Positions 25,349-34,623 are shown, counted from the stretch's first letter. The stretch is 64,000 bases of DNA from CAZAMB01 sp964486335 (GCA_964486335.1 CAZAMB010000013.1:1-64000); one strand, 5' to 3'. The notes: a model not told the origin generated them from the sequence alone. Program-made: numbers and translations.

Positions 25349-26656
25349 TCAATTCAATACGCTCAACACCCGCTTCGCCCGATCCGCCGGCTGCGACCGG
25401 ATCGCCGCCTCCAGCTCTCCGCGAAACTTCTTCACCACCGTCTCGATCGGATAGGTCGCCCCGTCCGGCAATCCGCAGATGCTCAGTCCCGGCATCATAC
25501 CCATGTTGCGCGCCGTTTCGAGCAGCACGTCGAGGTCCTCGACCCGCCCCGCGCCCATCGCGATCCGCGTGGCGATCTTGTGCATCCAACCCGTTCCCTC
25601 GCGGCACTGCGTACATTGCCCACACGACTCCGTCCCGTAAAACCGCGCCAAGTTCCGCAGCACCACCCGCATATCCACGCTGTCGTCGATCACCACCGCC
25701 GCGGCCGTACCCAATCCAAGTAGCCCGTATTTTCGCGGATCCTCGAAATCCATTTTCATGTCGAGTTCGTCAGCCGTGAGCACGCCCATCGACACGCCGC
25801 CCGGCAGCACGGCCTTGACCTTCTTCCCAGTCACCATGCCTCCGCCCAAATCGTCGCGTTCGATCAACTCCCGAACACTGATCGTCATCGGCGCTTCGTA
25901 GCAACCCGGTTTTTTCACTGGTCCGCTCACACAAAACAGCTTCGGTCCGGTGCTGTGTGGCGGCCCGATACTGGTAAACCACGAGGCTCCGCGTTCGATG
26001 ATGTGCGGCACGCACGACAGCGTCTCCACGTTGTTGACGACCGTCGGGCGACGAAACAACCCCTCGATCGCGGGAAAAGGTGGCTTGATTCTTGGCCAGC
26101 CGCGTTTGCCCTCCAGCGATTCGATCAGTCCCGTCTCTTCGCCGCAAACGTATGCCCCCGCGCCCCGATGAACGTACATTTCGAGCGAATAATCGCTCCC
26201 AAAAGCTTTTTTGCCTAAGTAACCGGCTTCGTAGGCCTCATCGATCGCCTTTTGCAAAACGTGAAACTGCTCGTGGAACTCCACGCGCATGTAAACATAG
26301 GCAATTTGAGACTTGGTGGCATAAGCCGCGATAATCGCCCCTTCGATCAATTGGTGCGGATCATTTTCCATTAACACACGATTGCAAAACGTCGGCGGCT
26401 CGGACTCATCTGCGTTAACACAGAGAAGCGTCTTCGTGCGATCTTTGGGCAGGAAACTCCACTTCATGCCTGCGGGAAAGCCGGCACCACCGCGTCCTCG
26501 AAGGTTGGCTTTCTTGACCTCTTCAACCACTTCCTCGGGGGTCATTTTGAGGGCCTTGCGAACTGCCTGATAGCCGCCGCGCGATTCGTAGACCTTCAGC
26601 GTCTGCGAATGCCTGACGCCGACATTGCGAAGCAGAACAGGTTCGAATTTGGTCAT
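25349..26656 (-). CDS. nuoF: NADH-quinone oxidoreductase subunit F (NADH/FMN-binding)
   Basis: NuoF oxidises NADH and passes electrons via FMN to the N3 cluster. The FMN/NADH loops are visible: LRGRGGAGFPAGMKWSF, ADESEP and CGEETGLIESLEGKRG. The N3 [4Fe-4S] ligands lie in ESCGQCTQCREGT with the fourth Cys in GLSICGLPDGA. ATG 26656 (MTKFEPVLLRNV) gives 435 residues, the normal length; an earlier in-frame start at 26671 is less likely. The gene follows the inserted membrane protein by 17 bases rather than nuoE directly. Confidence 0.96.
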   Translation of the reverse strand: MTKFEPVLLRNVGVRHSQTLKVYESRGGYQAVRKALKMTPEEVVEEVKKANLRGRGGAGFPAGMKWSFLPKDRTKTLLCVNADESEPPTFCNRVLMENDPHQLIEGAIIAAYATKSQIAYVYMRVEFHEQFHVLQKAIDEAYEAGYLGKKAFGSDYSLEMYVHRGAGAYVCGEETGLIESLEGKRGWPRIKPPFPAIEGLFRRPTVVNNVETLSCVPHIIERGASWFTSIGPPHSTGPKLFCVSGPVKKPGCYEAPMTISVRELIERDDLGGGMVTGKKVKAVLPGGVSMGVLTADELDMKMDFEDPRKYGLLGLGTAAAVVIDDSVDMRVVLRNLARFYGTESCGQCTQCREGTGWMHKIATRIAMGAGRVEDLDVLLETARNMGMMPGLSICGLPDGATYPIETVVKKFRGELEAAIRSQPADRAKRVLSVLN

Positions 26657-26673
26657 GGTTCGATCTTCCACTC

Positions 26674-27891
26674 TTACCAGACGCGTATGTTAGGGCGCGG
26701 CAGCCATATCGCAAAGTACAGCAAGCTCCAGACCACGCAACCGACAGTCAGCCACCGGTTCCGCCGGTTCTTCAGGCAATCGGGGACGACCAGCGCAAAG
26801 AGCACTGGAACGAAATCGAGCGAATACCGGTTGAATCCTCGTTGTACGCTGCCAGTTCCGTGCCAGAACATCAAGGCCGCGATGATCAACAGCGTCGCCA
26901 GCAGAAGATGGCGCCGTTGTGGATCAGACCAGATCGACTTCCAACCTGCAAACAACCAAAGCAGCATCGGCGTCGTCCACCAGATGCCGACACCCATTTC
27001 ATTGGGTCGCAGGTACCATCGATGGTCTTCGCCGATCGAGATCTTGTGAAGCCCGGGCAGGCCGACGTTCATGTAATAGAGATTTCTCGGAACGTAATGC
27101 GGCGAGAACAACCCGTGTGCGCGCGCATCGAGCGCGAACGCATCGTCGCGATCCACGTAATTGTGCATGTAACCTGAATCAAGCGGATTGCCGAATTTCA
27201 GTCCGTTCATCGTCATGGTACCGCCGAGAGCCACTCCACAAGCCCCCAGCGTAATGACGAATGGCATTCGTAATCGGCGGTCGCCGTGTCCGCGCCATGG
27301 AAAGAAAAACAGAGGCAGCGCGTAAGCAAGCGTCATTTGTCGCGAGAGCGCCGCGACGACAAGTCCCATGCCGCCCAGAATCAGGTGCTTTCGGCTGAGG
27401 CACGAAATCAACAGCATCAGCAGTCCGACGACCGCCAGGACATGATTGACGGAATAGGGCGTCGCGCCGCGCATCATTTTGTCCATGATCGGCCAGAGCG
27501 ATGTCCCCATGACCATGCCGATGGCCAGCAACACACCCCACACGATCGAATTGCTCAGCCTGACGAAGAGCACATACGCCAGCAGTGGAATCAGCGCGGC
27601 CAATCCGACGATCAACAGGTGCGGGACGCCGCCAAAAACTGGAACGACCGCAGCGGCGATGAACGTGAACAGCGGCGGGAAATAGCTGTACACTTTGCCG
27701 TCCTTGAACGCCGTGTCCCAGCGACGCTCCGGCAGATCGAGCCGACCGGTCAAGATCGCTTCGGCCTCGGCAATCTGAATGTTTTCGGCGGAGCCAAACA
27801 AATGGCCGGGGTTCCAAAGCGGACGCTCCGTGGCCAGCGAGCAAACGATCAGTGTCAGCGAGGCGCCTAAAAAGAAGTGGAGACGACTCAT
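26674..27891 (-). CDS. Polytopic membrane protein, GT-C glycosyltransferase-like, inserted in nuo locus
   Basis: This protein has about ten membrane segments (405 residues from ATG 27891; a TTG at 27942 would add 17). Near the N-terminus, after the first helix, is RWDTAFKDGKVYSYFPPLF. The arrangement of acidic residues then DGKxYSYFPP resembles GT-C/ArnT-like or GT39/GT83 lipid-sugar transferases, where catalytic acids lie in the first periplasmic loop. This family assignment is an inference, since no full motif can be proven by eye. It lies between nuoE and nuoF on the same strand, 17 bases before nuoF. It is not part of complex I in any known organism I recall. Confidence 0.65.
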   Translation of the reverse strand: MSRLHFFLGASLTLIVCSLATERPLWNPGHLFGSAENIQIAEAEAILTGRLDLPERRWDTAFKDGKVYSYFPPLFTFIAAAVVPVFGGVPHLLIVGLAALIPLLAYVLFVRLSNSIVWGVLLAIGMVMGTSLWPIMDKMMRGATPYSVNHVLAVVGLLMLLISCLSRKHLILGGMGLVVAALSRQMTLAYALPLFFFPWRGHGDRRLRMPFVITLGACGVALGGTMTMNGLKFGNPLDSGYMHNYVDRDDAFALDARAHGLFSPHYVPRNLYYMNVGLPGLHKISIGEDHRWYLRPNEMGVGIWWTTPMLLWLFAGWKSIWSDPQRRHLLLATLLIIAALMFWHGTGSVQRGFNRYSLDFVPVLFALVVPDCLKNRRNRWLTVGCVVWSLLYFAIWLPRPNIRVW

Positions 27892-28083
27892 CGGCTGATG
27901 GGACGGTTGTTCTGAAATCGGTAGTGAGGATTCGGAGTTCAATCGCGGCGGCCTTGTTGAAATCGTTCGATGAACGCCACGACCATCTGCGTGTTTTCGG
28001 ATTCGTGGTTTCGAGCGATTCCGATCGAAACCCGTTGTACCGCGCCGACCAAAGTCCGCGGCTTGCAGAGTATCATGGTCGCG

Positions 28084-28737
28084 CTACTCGGCCTCGCGCA
28101 TCTCGCGCACGTCGGATGTCGATTCGATCATGGCTTCGGCTCGACCATTGCCGACGCCCGCCCCAGACTGCTTCGGCGCGTCGAAGAGGTCGCTGCGATC
28201 GTACGGAATGCGGTCGTTTTGCGGATCGGCCAAAATGCCGGCCACGTCTTCGGGCTTGACGCGCTTGTGCAGGCGTTCGTTGATGAGCAGACAAGGCGCA
28301 TGATCGCAGCCCGCAAGACACTCCTCGGTTACAAGGCTGTAGTTGCCGTCGGCCGTCGTCCCATGCTCGTCAATGCCAAGCCTCTTCTTCAGTTCTTCCA
28401 GGACGGCCGCTCCGCCCATGACCTCGCAACTGACACTGCGGCAGGCGGTGATGACTTTCCTCCCCTTCTCGTGCGTCCAGAAGTGCGTGTAAAAAGAAAT
28501 CGTATCGATGACGTCGGAAGGGTGGATTTCGAGAAGCGCGGCAATCTCGACCATCGCCTGCCACGAAACGTGTCCGAGCGCGTCCTGCACGACGTGCAGC
28601 GCCGGCAGCAGCACGGCCCGCTTGGTCTCGTATCGCGGAAAAAAAGACCGAATCTTGTCGCGCACCGCGTCGTTCAGGACCGGAGCGGCCTTGGGATCGA
28701 TGACGGGTTCGTTACGGTTGATCGTTTGCCAAGCCAT
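28084..28737 (-). CDS. nuoE: NADH-quinone oxidoreductase subunit E ([2Fe-2S])
   Basis: NuoE carries the [2Fe-2S] cluster N1a next to NuoF. The thioredoxin-like fold and its four ligands are visible: ACRSVSCEV (C-x4-C) and EECLAGCDHAPC (C-x3-C). The N-terminal three-helix region (YETKRAVLLPALHVVQDALG and SPxDVIDTISFYTHF-like) is also typical. ATG 28737 gives 217 residues, somewhat longer than the usual ~165-190, with a charged C-terminal tail of about 45 residues. It is 192 bases upstream of the inserted membrane protein start and lies 51 bases after nuoD. Confidence 0.95.
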   Translation of the reverse strand: MAWQTINRNEPVIDPKAAPVLNDAVRDKIRSFFPRYETKRAVLLPALHVVQDALGHVSWQAMVEIAALLEIHPSDVIDTISFYTHFWTHEKGRKVITACRSVSCEVMGGAAVLEELKKRLGIDEHGTTADGNYSLVTEECLAGCDHAPCLLINERLHKRVKPEDVAGILADPQNDRIPYDRSDLFDAPKQSGAGVGNGRAEAMIESTSDVREMREAE

Positions 28738-28788
28738 AGGTCTCTTACAGTCCACAAGGGAGTGTGCTGCTATTTGACGACTCTGACG

Positions 28789-30057
28789 TCATCGATCCAG
28801 TTCCGCCGCAATGATGTTGAGACTTCCGAGCACGGCCACCACGTCGCTGATCTGATGTCCCACCACGAGCTTCTCGAACACCTGATAGTTGATGAACGAA
28901 GGCGGGCGACACCGCGCCCGATAGGCACTGTTGCCGCCGTCGCTGGCGAGATAGAACCCCAGCTCGCCGTTGGCCGTCTCGTTCGCTCCGTAGGCTTCGC
29001 CGATCGGCGGCTCGAAACCCCGGTTGGTCATGATCTGCTCGAAGTGGTGGATCAATCCTTCGATGCTGAAGTAGACTTCGTCCTTGCTCGGCAACGTCTT
29101 CTTGTCGCCCGGCAGTAAATCGATGGGACCCTCCGGTATGCCGTCCACCAACTGAAGAACGATCTTGACCGATTCGCGCATCTCCGCCAGTCGAACGAGA
29201 TATCGTGAATAACAATCGCCGCCCGAGGCCACCGCCACTTTGAACTGCACGGGTGAAGCGCCCTTGCCGTCCCAGTTGTCGGCGTAGCAAAGGTACGGTT
29301 CGTCCTTTCGCAGGTCGCGGCGAACGCCGCTCGCCCGTGCGTGCGGCCCGGTCCATCCCCAATCGACCGCCTCGTCGCGCGAGAGTACGCCGATGCCCTT
29401 GGTCCGCTCGACGAAAATGCGGTTTCGCGTAAGCAGTTTTTCGAGGTCGTCCAGCGCCTTGGGCAGCGTCTTCGTGCAATACTCCTTGACCTTCGCCGGC
29501 CAAGCGGGCGTGATGTCCTGCATCAATCCTCCGACGCGCGTATAGCTCGTCGTGAAGCGGGCACCGCAAATCTCCTCAAACAGATCGTAGATCGGCTCAC
29601 GGGCGTTGAACGGGTACATGAAGGCCGTGAAGCCGCCCAGGTCGAGACCGGCCGCGCCGACGCAGAGCAGGTGGTCCTGAATACGGGCCAGTTCCGCGAT
29701 GATCGTGCGAATCACTTTGCAGCGCGGAGTGATATCGAGACCGAAGAGCCGTTCGCAGGCATGATGCCACGCGATGTTGTTCGCCATCGGCGAAACGTAA
29801 TTCATCCTGTCGGTGACGACGACGTATTGGTTGTAGTTGAGATGCTCGCCGAGCTTTTCAAACCCGCTGTGCAAGTAGCCGATGTGCACCACGCAACTGA
29901 CGACCCGCTCGCCGTCGAGTTCCAAAACGTGCCGAAGCGTGGTGTGACAGGCCGGGTGCTGCGGGCCGAGGTTGAGCACCCACAAGTCGCCGCCCGGCTC
30001 CTCGGGAGCATAGGTCGCTCGCGGCTGGGACTCCATCGTTTCTTGAAGCGTCGTCAT
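28789..30057 (-). CDS. nuoD: NADH-quinone oxidoreductase subunit D (49 kDa)
   Basis: NuoD contacts ubiquinone and cluster N2 in the peripheral arm. The family start of the core is seen in VLNLGPQHPACHTTLRHVLEL. The quinone-site region DRMNYVSPMANNIAWHHACE and the C-terminal ASDGGNSAYRARCRPPSF match the 49-kDa subunit. The 422 residues are normal for a NuoD not fused to NuoC. ATG 30057 is the first in-frame start with a sensible context. It is 24 bases downstream of nuoC. Confidence 0.96.
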   Translation of the reverse strand: MTTLQETMESQPRATYAPEEPGGDLWVLNLGPQHPACHTTLRHVLELDGERVVSCVVHIGYLHSGFEKLGEHLNYNQYVVVTDRMNYVSPMANNIAWHHACERLFGLDITPRCKVIRTIIAELARIQDHLLCVGAAGLDLGGFTAFMYPFNAREPIYDLFEEICGARFTTSYTRVGGLMQDITPAWPAKVKEYCTKTLPKALDDLEKLLTRNRIFVERTKGIGVLSRDEAVDWGWTGPHARASGVRRDLRKDEPYLCYADNWDGKGASPVQFKVAVASGGDCYSRYLVRLAEMRESVKIVLQLVDGIPEGPIDLLPGDKKTLPSKDEVYFSIEGLIHHFEQIMTNRGFEPPIGEAYGANETANGELGFYLASDGGNSAYRARCRPPSFINYQVFEKLVVGHQISDVVAVLGSLNIIAAELDR

Positions 30058-30081
30058 GGCCGGGAATCCATACGCAACTTG

Positions 30082-30612
30082 CTAAGCGCTTTCCGTCGTC
30101 ACCACTTCAAAGTTCTCTCTCTCGCCTCGGCCGCGGAGCGGATAATCTTTTCGTAGAGGATGGGCCTCGAAACCCTCCCACGTCAGAATCCGCCGAAGAT
30201 CCGGGTGCCCCTCAAAACGAACGCCGAACATGTCCCACACTTCTCGCTCCAGCCAGTTTGCCCCGGCCCAGATGCCGGTGACCGACGGAACCGAAGGCGA
30301 CGGATCGTTGACGAAACACTTGACCCAAAGACGATGCTCAAGCGTCAGCGACAGAAGCGAATAGATCACACCGAATCGGTCCTTGGCCTTGGGGAAGTTC
30401 AGATAATCAATACAGGTCAAATCGCAAAGCTGCTCAAATCGGCAGCGCTCATCGAGCCGCAAGAACGACATCACTTCCAAAAGCGTGTCCGGCGCGACGC
30501 GAATGCACATCTGCTCGTCGCCCGGTTTGCAGTTTGCCAAAAGCGGCGCTGGAGCGAAATCCAGCGTCCGAAACTTCTGCTGCAAGGCCGAGATGGCGGG
30601 ATGATCCTTCAT
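30082..30612 (-). CDS. nuoC: NADH-quinone oxidoreductase subunit C (30 kDa)
   Basis: NuoC is a structural subunit of the peripheral arm. The 176-residue protein has the 30-kDa signature near its C-terminus: WLEREVWDMFGVRFEGHPDL followed by RILTWEGFEAHPLRKDYPLRG. It is not fused to NuoD, unlike in E. coli. A 113-base spacer with a long imperfect inverted repeat separates it from nuoB, so its translation is not coupled to nuoB. Confidence 0.94.
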   Translation of the reverse strand: MKDHPAISALQQKFRTLDFAPAPLLANCKPGDEQMCIRVAPDTLLEVMSFLRLDERCRFEQLCDLTCIDYLNFPKAKDRFGVIYSLLSLTLEHRLWVKCFVNDPSPSVPSVTGIWAGANWLEREVWDMFGVRFEGHPDLRRILTWEGFEAHPLRKDYPLRGRGERENFEVVTTESA

Positions 30613-30622
30613 GATTCAAGCA

Positions 30623-30727
30623 GATTGTCGGTTGTCGATTGACGATTGTCGATTAATTCGTGACCACTCATGCGATGCGGGAATAAGAGCGTTCAAATCG
30701 TCAATCGATAATCCTCAATCGGCAATC
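30623..30727. repeat. Long imperfect inverted repeat between nuoB and nuoC
   Basis: Two 32-base arms (30623-30654 and 30696-30727) are inverted copies with about 25 of 32 positions matching and a 41-base loop. Each arm is itself made of GATTGTCG/GATTGACG-type tandem repeats. The right arm reaches past the nuoB stop codon. The mRNA can fold into a large hairpin between the two cistrons; an mRNA processing or stability role is inference. Confidence 0.6.
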
Positions 30728-31310
30728 ACTTCGCCTCCAAGTTGATCTTGATCGGAGCCTTGACCGTCAGTCCCAATCCGCGACCGCGCTGCGTGCTGTT
30801 CTTGATCCCCTCGGCGTCGACAATTCGCTGAATCAGCATCACGCCTTCCAAGAGCGTTTCCGGTCGCGGCGGGCATCCCGGTACATAAACATCCACCGGC
30901 AGAAACTGATCGACACCCTGTACGACCGCATACGTATCAAATACGCCGCCGGTACTGGCACAAGCGCCCATGCTGATGACCCATTTCGGTTCGGCCATCT
31001 GCTTGTAAATCCGCTGGAGCACGGGCATGTTCTTGATGGCCACACGCCCGGCGCAGATGAGCAAGTCGCACTGCCGGGGCGTGAAACGCATCGCCTCGGC
31101 TCCGAATCGGGCAATGTCGTACCGACTTGCGCCCGTGGCCATCAACTCGATTCCGCAGCACGCGGTCGCAAACGGCATCGGCCAGAGCGAGTTCTTGCGT
31201 GACCAGTTCACTCCTTTGCGAATCAGATCCATCAGATACTCAAGCTTCGTGGACAGGAATTCTTCCTTGCTGGTCTGATAGGCAGGAATCGTTTCAAGCG
31301 CTAATCCCAT
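30726..31310 (-). CDS. nuoB: NADH-quinone oxidoreductase subunit B (20 kDa, N2 cluster)
   Basis: NuoB holds the terminal [4Fe-4S] cluster N2 that reduces quinone. The tandem-cysteine motif TACCGIELMATGAS is present, with the other ligands in ISMGACASTGGVFDTYAV and DVYVPGCPPRPETLLEG. ATG 31310 (MGLALETIPAYQ) gives 194 residues and overlaps the nuoA stop by ten bases; a start at 31331 inside nuoA is less likely. The N-terminal amphipathic segment and SLWPMPFATACCG are typical. Confidence 0.97.
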   Translation of the reverse strand: MGLALETIPAYQTSKEEFLSTKLEYLMDLIRKGVNWSRKNSLWPMPFATACCGIELMATGASRYDIARFGAEAMRFTPRQCDLLICAGRVAIKNMPVLQRIYKQMAEPKWVISMGACASTGGVFDTYAVVQGVDQFLPVDVYVPGCPPRPETLLEGVMLIQRIVDAEGIKNSTQRGRGLGLTVKAPIKINLEAK

Positions 31311-31717
31311 TGAAACGCTCCTTTCTTCCACTCGTAAAGTAATCCGAAGAGCAGCAACAGGAAGAAAACGCCCATGCCGCCCAGCAGGAATCCCTTGCCG
31401 ACGGGGTCGCCCGCGTCCATCGGAATGGTCGAGCCGGTCGTGGCGGCCTGGTAGAAGACCGTGGCCCAGGGCCAGAGAAAAATCACCTCGACGTCAAACA
31501 ACATGAAGAGCACCGCGACGATATAAAAGCGAATGTGGAATCGACGGCGAGAATCCGCCAGCAGCGGCATTCCCGATTCGTAAGGGCTGTCCTTGACGGG
31601 GCCCGATCGTTTCGGACCCAGCGTGTGAGCGACAACCAGCATCCCGGCGATGGTGACCAGGACGATCAGGATCGTGACGCCGATCGCGGCGTAGCTGTCC
31701 AAGTTGAGGGGAGCCAT
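31301..31717 (-). CDS. nuoA: NADH-quinone oxidoreductase subunit A
   Basis: NuoA is a three-helix membrane subunit and the usual first gene of the nuo operon. The 138-residue protein starts at ATG 31717 (MAPLNLDSYAAIG). Family motifs are SPYESGMPLL, in the loop after helix 1, and RFYIVAVLFMLFDVEVIFLW with the conserved acidic residues of helix 2. A short insertion of about 18 residues sits between helices 2 and 3. It lies 197 bases after the preceding gene on this strand, which leaves room for the operon promoter. Confidence 0.95.
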   Translation of the reverse strand: MAPLNLDSYAAIGVTILIVLVTIAGMLVVAHTLGPKRSGPVKDSPYESGMPLLADSRRRFHIRFYIVAVLFMLFDVEVIFLWPWATVFYQAATTGSTIPMDAGDPVGKGFLLGGMGVFFLLLLFGLLYEWKKGAFQWD

Positions 31718-31847
31718 GGTAACCCCGCGCAACCAAGCGCTTCTCAATAAACTACATCAATGCCGACTCGATGATCCTCGCCGAATCGTCAATGATTCCG
31801 GCGAAAACTGCAAATCGATATTTCCCATCATAAGCGCGGCGCCGCCC

Positions 31848-31875
31848 ACTGTACATCGATGAAAACCGATATCAA
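31848..31875 (-). promoter_or_regulatory. Putative promoter of the nuo operon
   Basis: On the - strand, TTGATA (five of six matches) at 31875-31870 and TACAGT (four of six) at 31853-31848 are separated by 16 bases. Transcription would begin near 31841, about 124 bases before nuoA. It is the best pair in the 197-base gap. Confidence 0.45.
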
Positions 31876-31914
31876 GAAAACGTCCCGGTTCAGCGCGACG
31901 CTTGATTCGGTCGT

Positions 31915-34623
31915 TCAAGGAACGACCAATTCCAGGTTGTGAATTCGCGGACCGTCGTTGAGCTCTCGAAGAGCAAGATAGATGTGCCGGCCGACAAGGG
32001 CACGACCGCCGTTGAATCGGTAGTCGACCGTCTGGGTGCCCCCGGGCTTGAGGTTGGTAATCGGTCGATATTGTCGTTCACGACCCGGAGCGGCCGCCGT
32101 GCTGCGGAAGTTCAGCACTTCCGCCGTTCCATTGTGAACAATATGTCGGAGAATCAGGTCGTTGTGTTCAACCACCGCGACTCCCGTCACCGTCACATTC
32201 GACAATCCGATTTCGACAATGAGCGGAATATCGATTCGGTAGCGCGGTTGAAGCAGGTCAAGCCGCGCCGTGAAGTCCTTCCTTCCGGCCGGCTCGTTAT
32301 GGGCAAACCGAACATCAAATGAAACCCGGAACGGCTGATCCGGACGAGCGCTGAACGAAAACGCGCGCGGTGAAACGGTGATGCCCTCGGGCGGAATCAG
32401 CATTCCCTGGCCGGACAGCAAGGGACCGCTCCGATAGTTCATTTCCAATGTGAGGCGCGCCAATTCGGTTCCCGATTCGACACGGGGAGGGTCCAGCGAA
32501 ACGGAGGCCGTCAATTCCACCAGCCAGGGTTCGATGTTCTCGACAAATATCGGGAGCGGCGAAACTTGAACGATCTGTCGCCCGCTTTCATCCCGCGACA
32601 AGGGGGTGCGACGACCCCAGAGATCAATCTGTTGCGAAGCCTGCCCAAGCTGCATCGTCAGCGGTCGCCCGTTGGTCGGAGCACTCGTGTCCCAAATGGC
32701 GGCAACCATGCCCGCATCCTGTTCAAACGTGGCGAAATAAACGCCGTCGGCGATGCGAAGTACTGGGCCGGGAGCGGCATCTCCCAACACATCGCCGACG
32801 GTCTGAAGAAGCAGGAACTCTTCAAGCGGTTCGGTAATGATCCCCTGCGGCGTTCTCCGTGATTGCCAGGGTTGCGGAACATAAACAGCATCGGCCCCCG
32901 CATGTCGGGCGGAAACAACACGCCGCGCCCATTCTCCCAATCGCGACATTCGCTCAAAGCCGTCCAAGGGAAGCGGCGCAGCAAAGACGGACACGTTATC
33001 GCCGGCACTGCTCCGCCGCGCGCGGATGCGCTCCGCGAGTTCGCTCGATTCCATCGCGACGGGCAATGAGATCGTGACCTGTTCGGCGGGCCGGGGCGTG
33101 ACGCCGGGATCATCCGACACGGACACGGGAATCGCCAGGCGCGGCGAGGTCATGAAGACGCGAAGGGCGTCTCGAAGGTTGGATAGCGCCTTGCCCGTTT
33201 CCACCGAGGAGGCCAACGATTCTCCGTCGGAACCGACCTGCCACGAGCGGAACAGTCCGGCAGCGGGAGCGGCCATGACGTTCAGTTCCGATTCCCAGCC
33301 ACTTCGATCGCTTGCCAGGAGATCAATCAATGGCTGTTGATATGCTCCGTGGCTTCGAACGATTTCGCTGGGCGGTCCCCAAAGCACTCCGGTCAGCAGG
33401 AATCGATTCTTGACCAATTGCTGAAGGAACTTTTCCGTGGTCCGCCGCGCGGCATGGTCCGGCACTTCCTCGTCAAGCCCGGTCCACACCGGGACCTTGA
33501 CCGAGCGCGCGGCGCTCCGCTTGAGAAGTTCATATTCGGTATCGTGATCCGGGCGCAATCCCGGTTCGATCACGATTCCCAATGGCTTGGCCAGGGATTC
33601 AGGATATGGGCGACGCGACGGCGGAAGAATCACAAAGGAGAGCGTGCGCGTCAGAACGACGGCGGAATCCTCTCCGACATCCAGGCGGGCGTGATACCAT
33701 CCCGCCGGAAGTCCGGAAAGCGACACGCGGGTCGGCTCGACCGAACCCTCTTCGTTCGCGGACAATGCGTGATCCGCGACGAGGGTTCCATCCGGGTCCG
33801 TGATCGTAAGCCGAGCTTTGGGTGCGCCTGCTTCAGAGTCCACCAGCGAAACGAGGATCTCGTGCGGATCGGACGGTGCGATCACATTGCCGGCCACGCC
33901 CGTTCCAAGCCGAACGCGCGGCAGACGAAAGACGGTGATGTCGTCCAGCCTCGCGGCCGCTTGAACGTCCAGGGGTGAAATGTGGCGACGAAGCGTGGCC
34001 GCCATGTTCCAGGTCGATTCCTGCAACACCCACGCGACCAGGCCGATGCCGGTCGCGTTACTCGGGGCCGCTCCAAGGAACAGCTCAAAGCGAATCCATT
34101 CCTTGTCCTCGCTCGGCCCGCCGACATAGCGCGTCCGGACGAGCGTTTCCGTCATCGGTTGTCCGCGCTGATCGATGTAATGGGCGCTCACGCACGCGCG
34201 AGCGTGCACAAGTTGATCGGGTTGGATGTACCCTTTGACGCGATACTCGGTGTCCGGCTGCGTGCGAATGCCCGGTCCTTTGTAGATGAAAGCGACATCG
34301 CGCCCGGAACTATCCAATCGGAAACAAGGAGGCGCGAGTCGACCGGAATCAAAATCGAACGCCGCGCCGGCGTATCGGGGAAAGCCAACGCCGCGAAGGG
34401 GCTCCCAGTATTTGGGTATCGATTCAAGGTTTCCGTCGTCGCGTTCGTCAAAATCAAATTGGAACACCACCTGATCAGAGCCGGCTTTGCCTCGTGCCTG
34501 ATTCGTCGGTTGGGGGGGAAGGGGAGGAGTCGCGAGCGACCCGCCGGAAGCCGCCAACGCCGAGGCAAGCGGACTGGCGAAAATGTGAACAAGAAAGAGG
34601 TTGAAGAGTCCTGATCGATTCAT
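31915..34623 (-). CDS. Large secreted protein with carbohydrate-binding-like and Ig-like regions
   Basis: I do not recognise this 902-residue protein as a named family. It has an N-terminal signal peptide (LFNLFLVHIFASPLASALAA) and no later membrane helix. Residues ~50-240 look beta-rich, like a carbohydrate-binding module (FDFDERDDGN, YRVKGYIQPDQLVHA). A middle part (~340-640) is alpha/beta and may resemble a glycosidase-type barrel (LGIVIEPGLRPD, TGVLWGPP). The C-terminal ~250 residues are beta-sandwich-like (LRHIVHNGTAEVLNF). No catalytic pair can be assigned. It lies between a thioredoxin-like gene and nuoA, both on the same strand. Confidence 0.7.
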   Translation of the reverse strand: MNRSGLFNLFLVHIFASPLASALAASGGSLATPPLPPQPTNQARGKAGSDQVVFQFDFDERDDGNLESIPKYWEPLRGVGFPRYAGAAFDFDSGRLAPPCFRLDSSGRDVAFIYKGPGIRTQPDTEYRVKGYIQPDQLVHARACVSAHYIDQRGQPMTETLVRTRYVGGPSEDKEWIRFELFLGAAPSNATGIGLVAWVLQESTWNMAATLRRHISPLDVQAAARLDDITVFRLPRVRLGTGVAGNVIAPSDPHEILVSLVDSEAGAPKARLTITDPDGTLVADHALSANEEGSVEPTRVSLSGLPAGWYHARLDVGEDSAVVLTRTLSFVILPPSRRPYPESLAKPLGIVIEPGLRPDHDTEYELLKRSAARSVKVPVWTGLDEEVPDHAARRTTEKFLQQLVKNRFLLTGVLWGPPSEIVRSHGAYQQPLIDLLASDRSGWESELNVMAAPAAGLFRSWQVGSDGESLASSVETGKALSNLRDALRVFMTSPRLAIPVSVSDDPGVTPRPAEQVTISLPVAMESSELAERIRARRSSAGDNVSVFAAPLPLDGFERMSRLGEWARRVVSARHAGADAVYVPQPWQSRRTPQGIITEPLEEFLLLQTVGDVLGDAAPGPVLRIADGVYFATFEQDAGMVAAIWDTSAPTNGRPLTMQLGQASQQIDLWGRRTPLSRDESGRQIVQVSPLPIFVENIEPWLVELTASVSLDPPRVESGTELARLTLEMNYRSGPLLSGQGMLIPPEGITVSPRAFSFSARPDQPFRVSFDVRFAHNEPAGRKDFTARLDLLQPRYRIDIPLIVEIGLSNVTVTGVAVVEHNDLILRHIVHNGTAEVLNFRSTAAAPGRERQYRPITNLKPGGTQTVDYRFNGGRALVGRHIYLALRELNDGPRIHNLELVVP

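Noticed and set aside
27970..29118. 382-codon + strand frame over nuoE and nuoD
   Set aside because: Both nuoE and nuoD are unmistakable on the - strand; the frame has no signal or motif.
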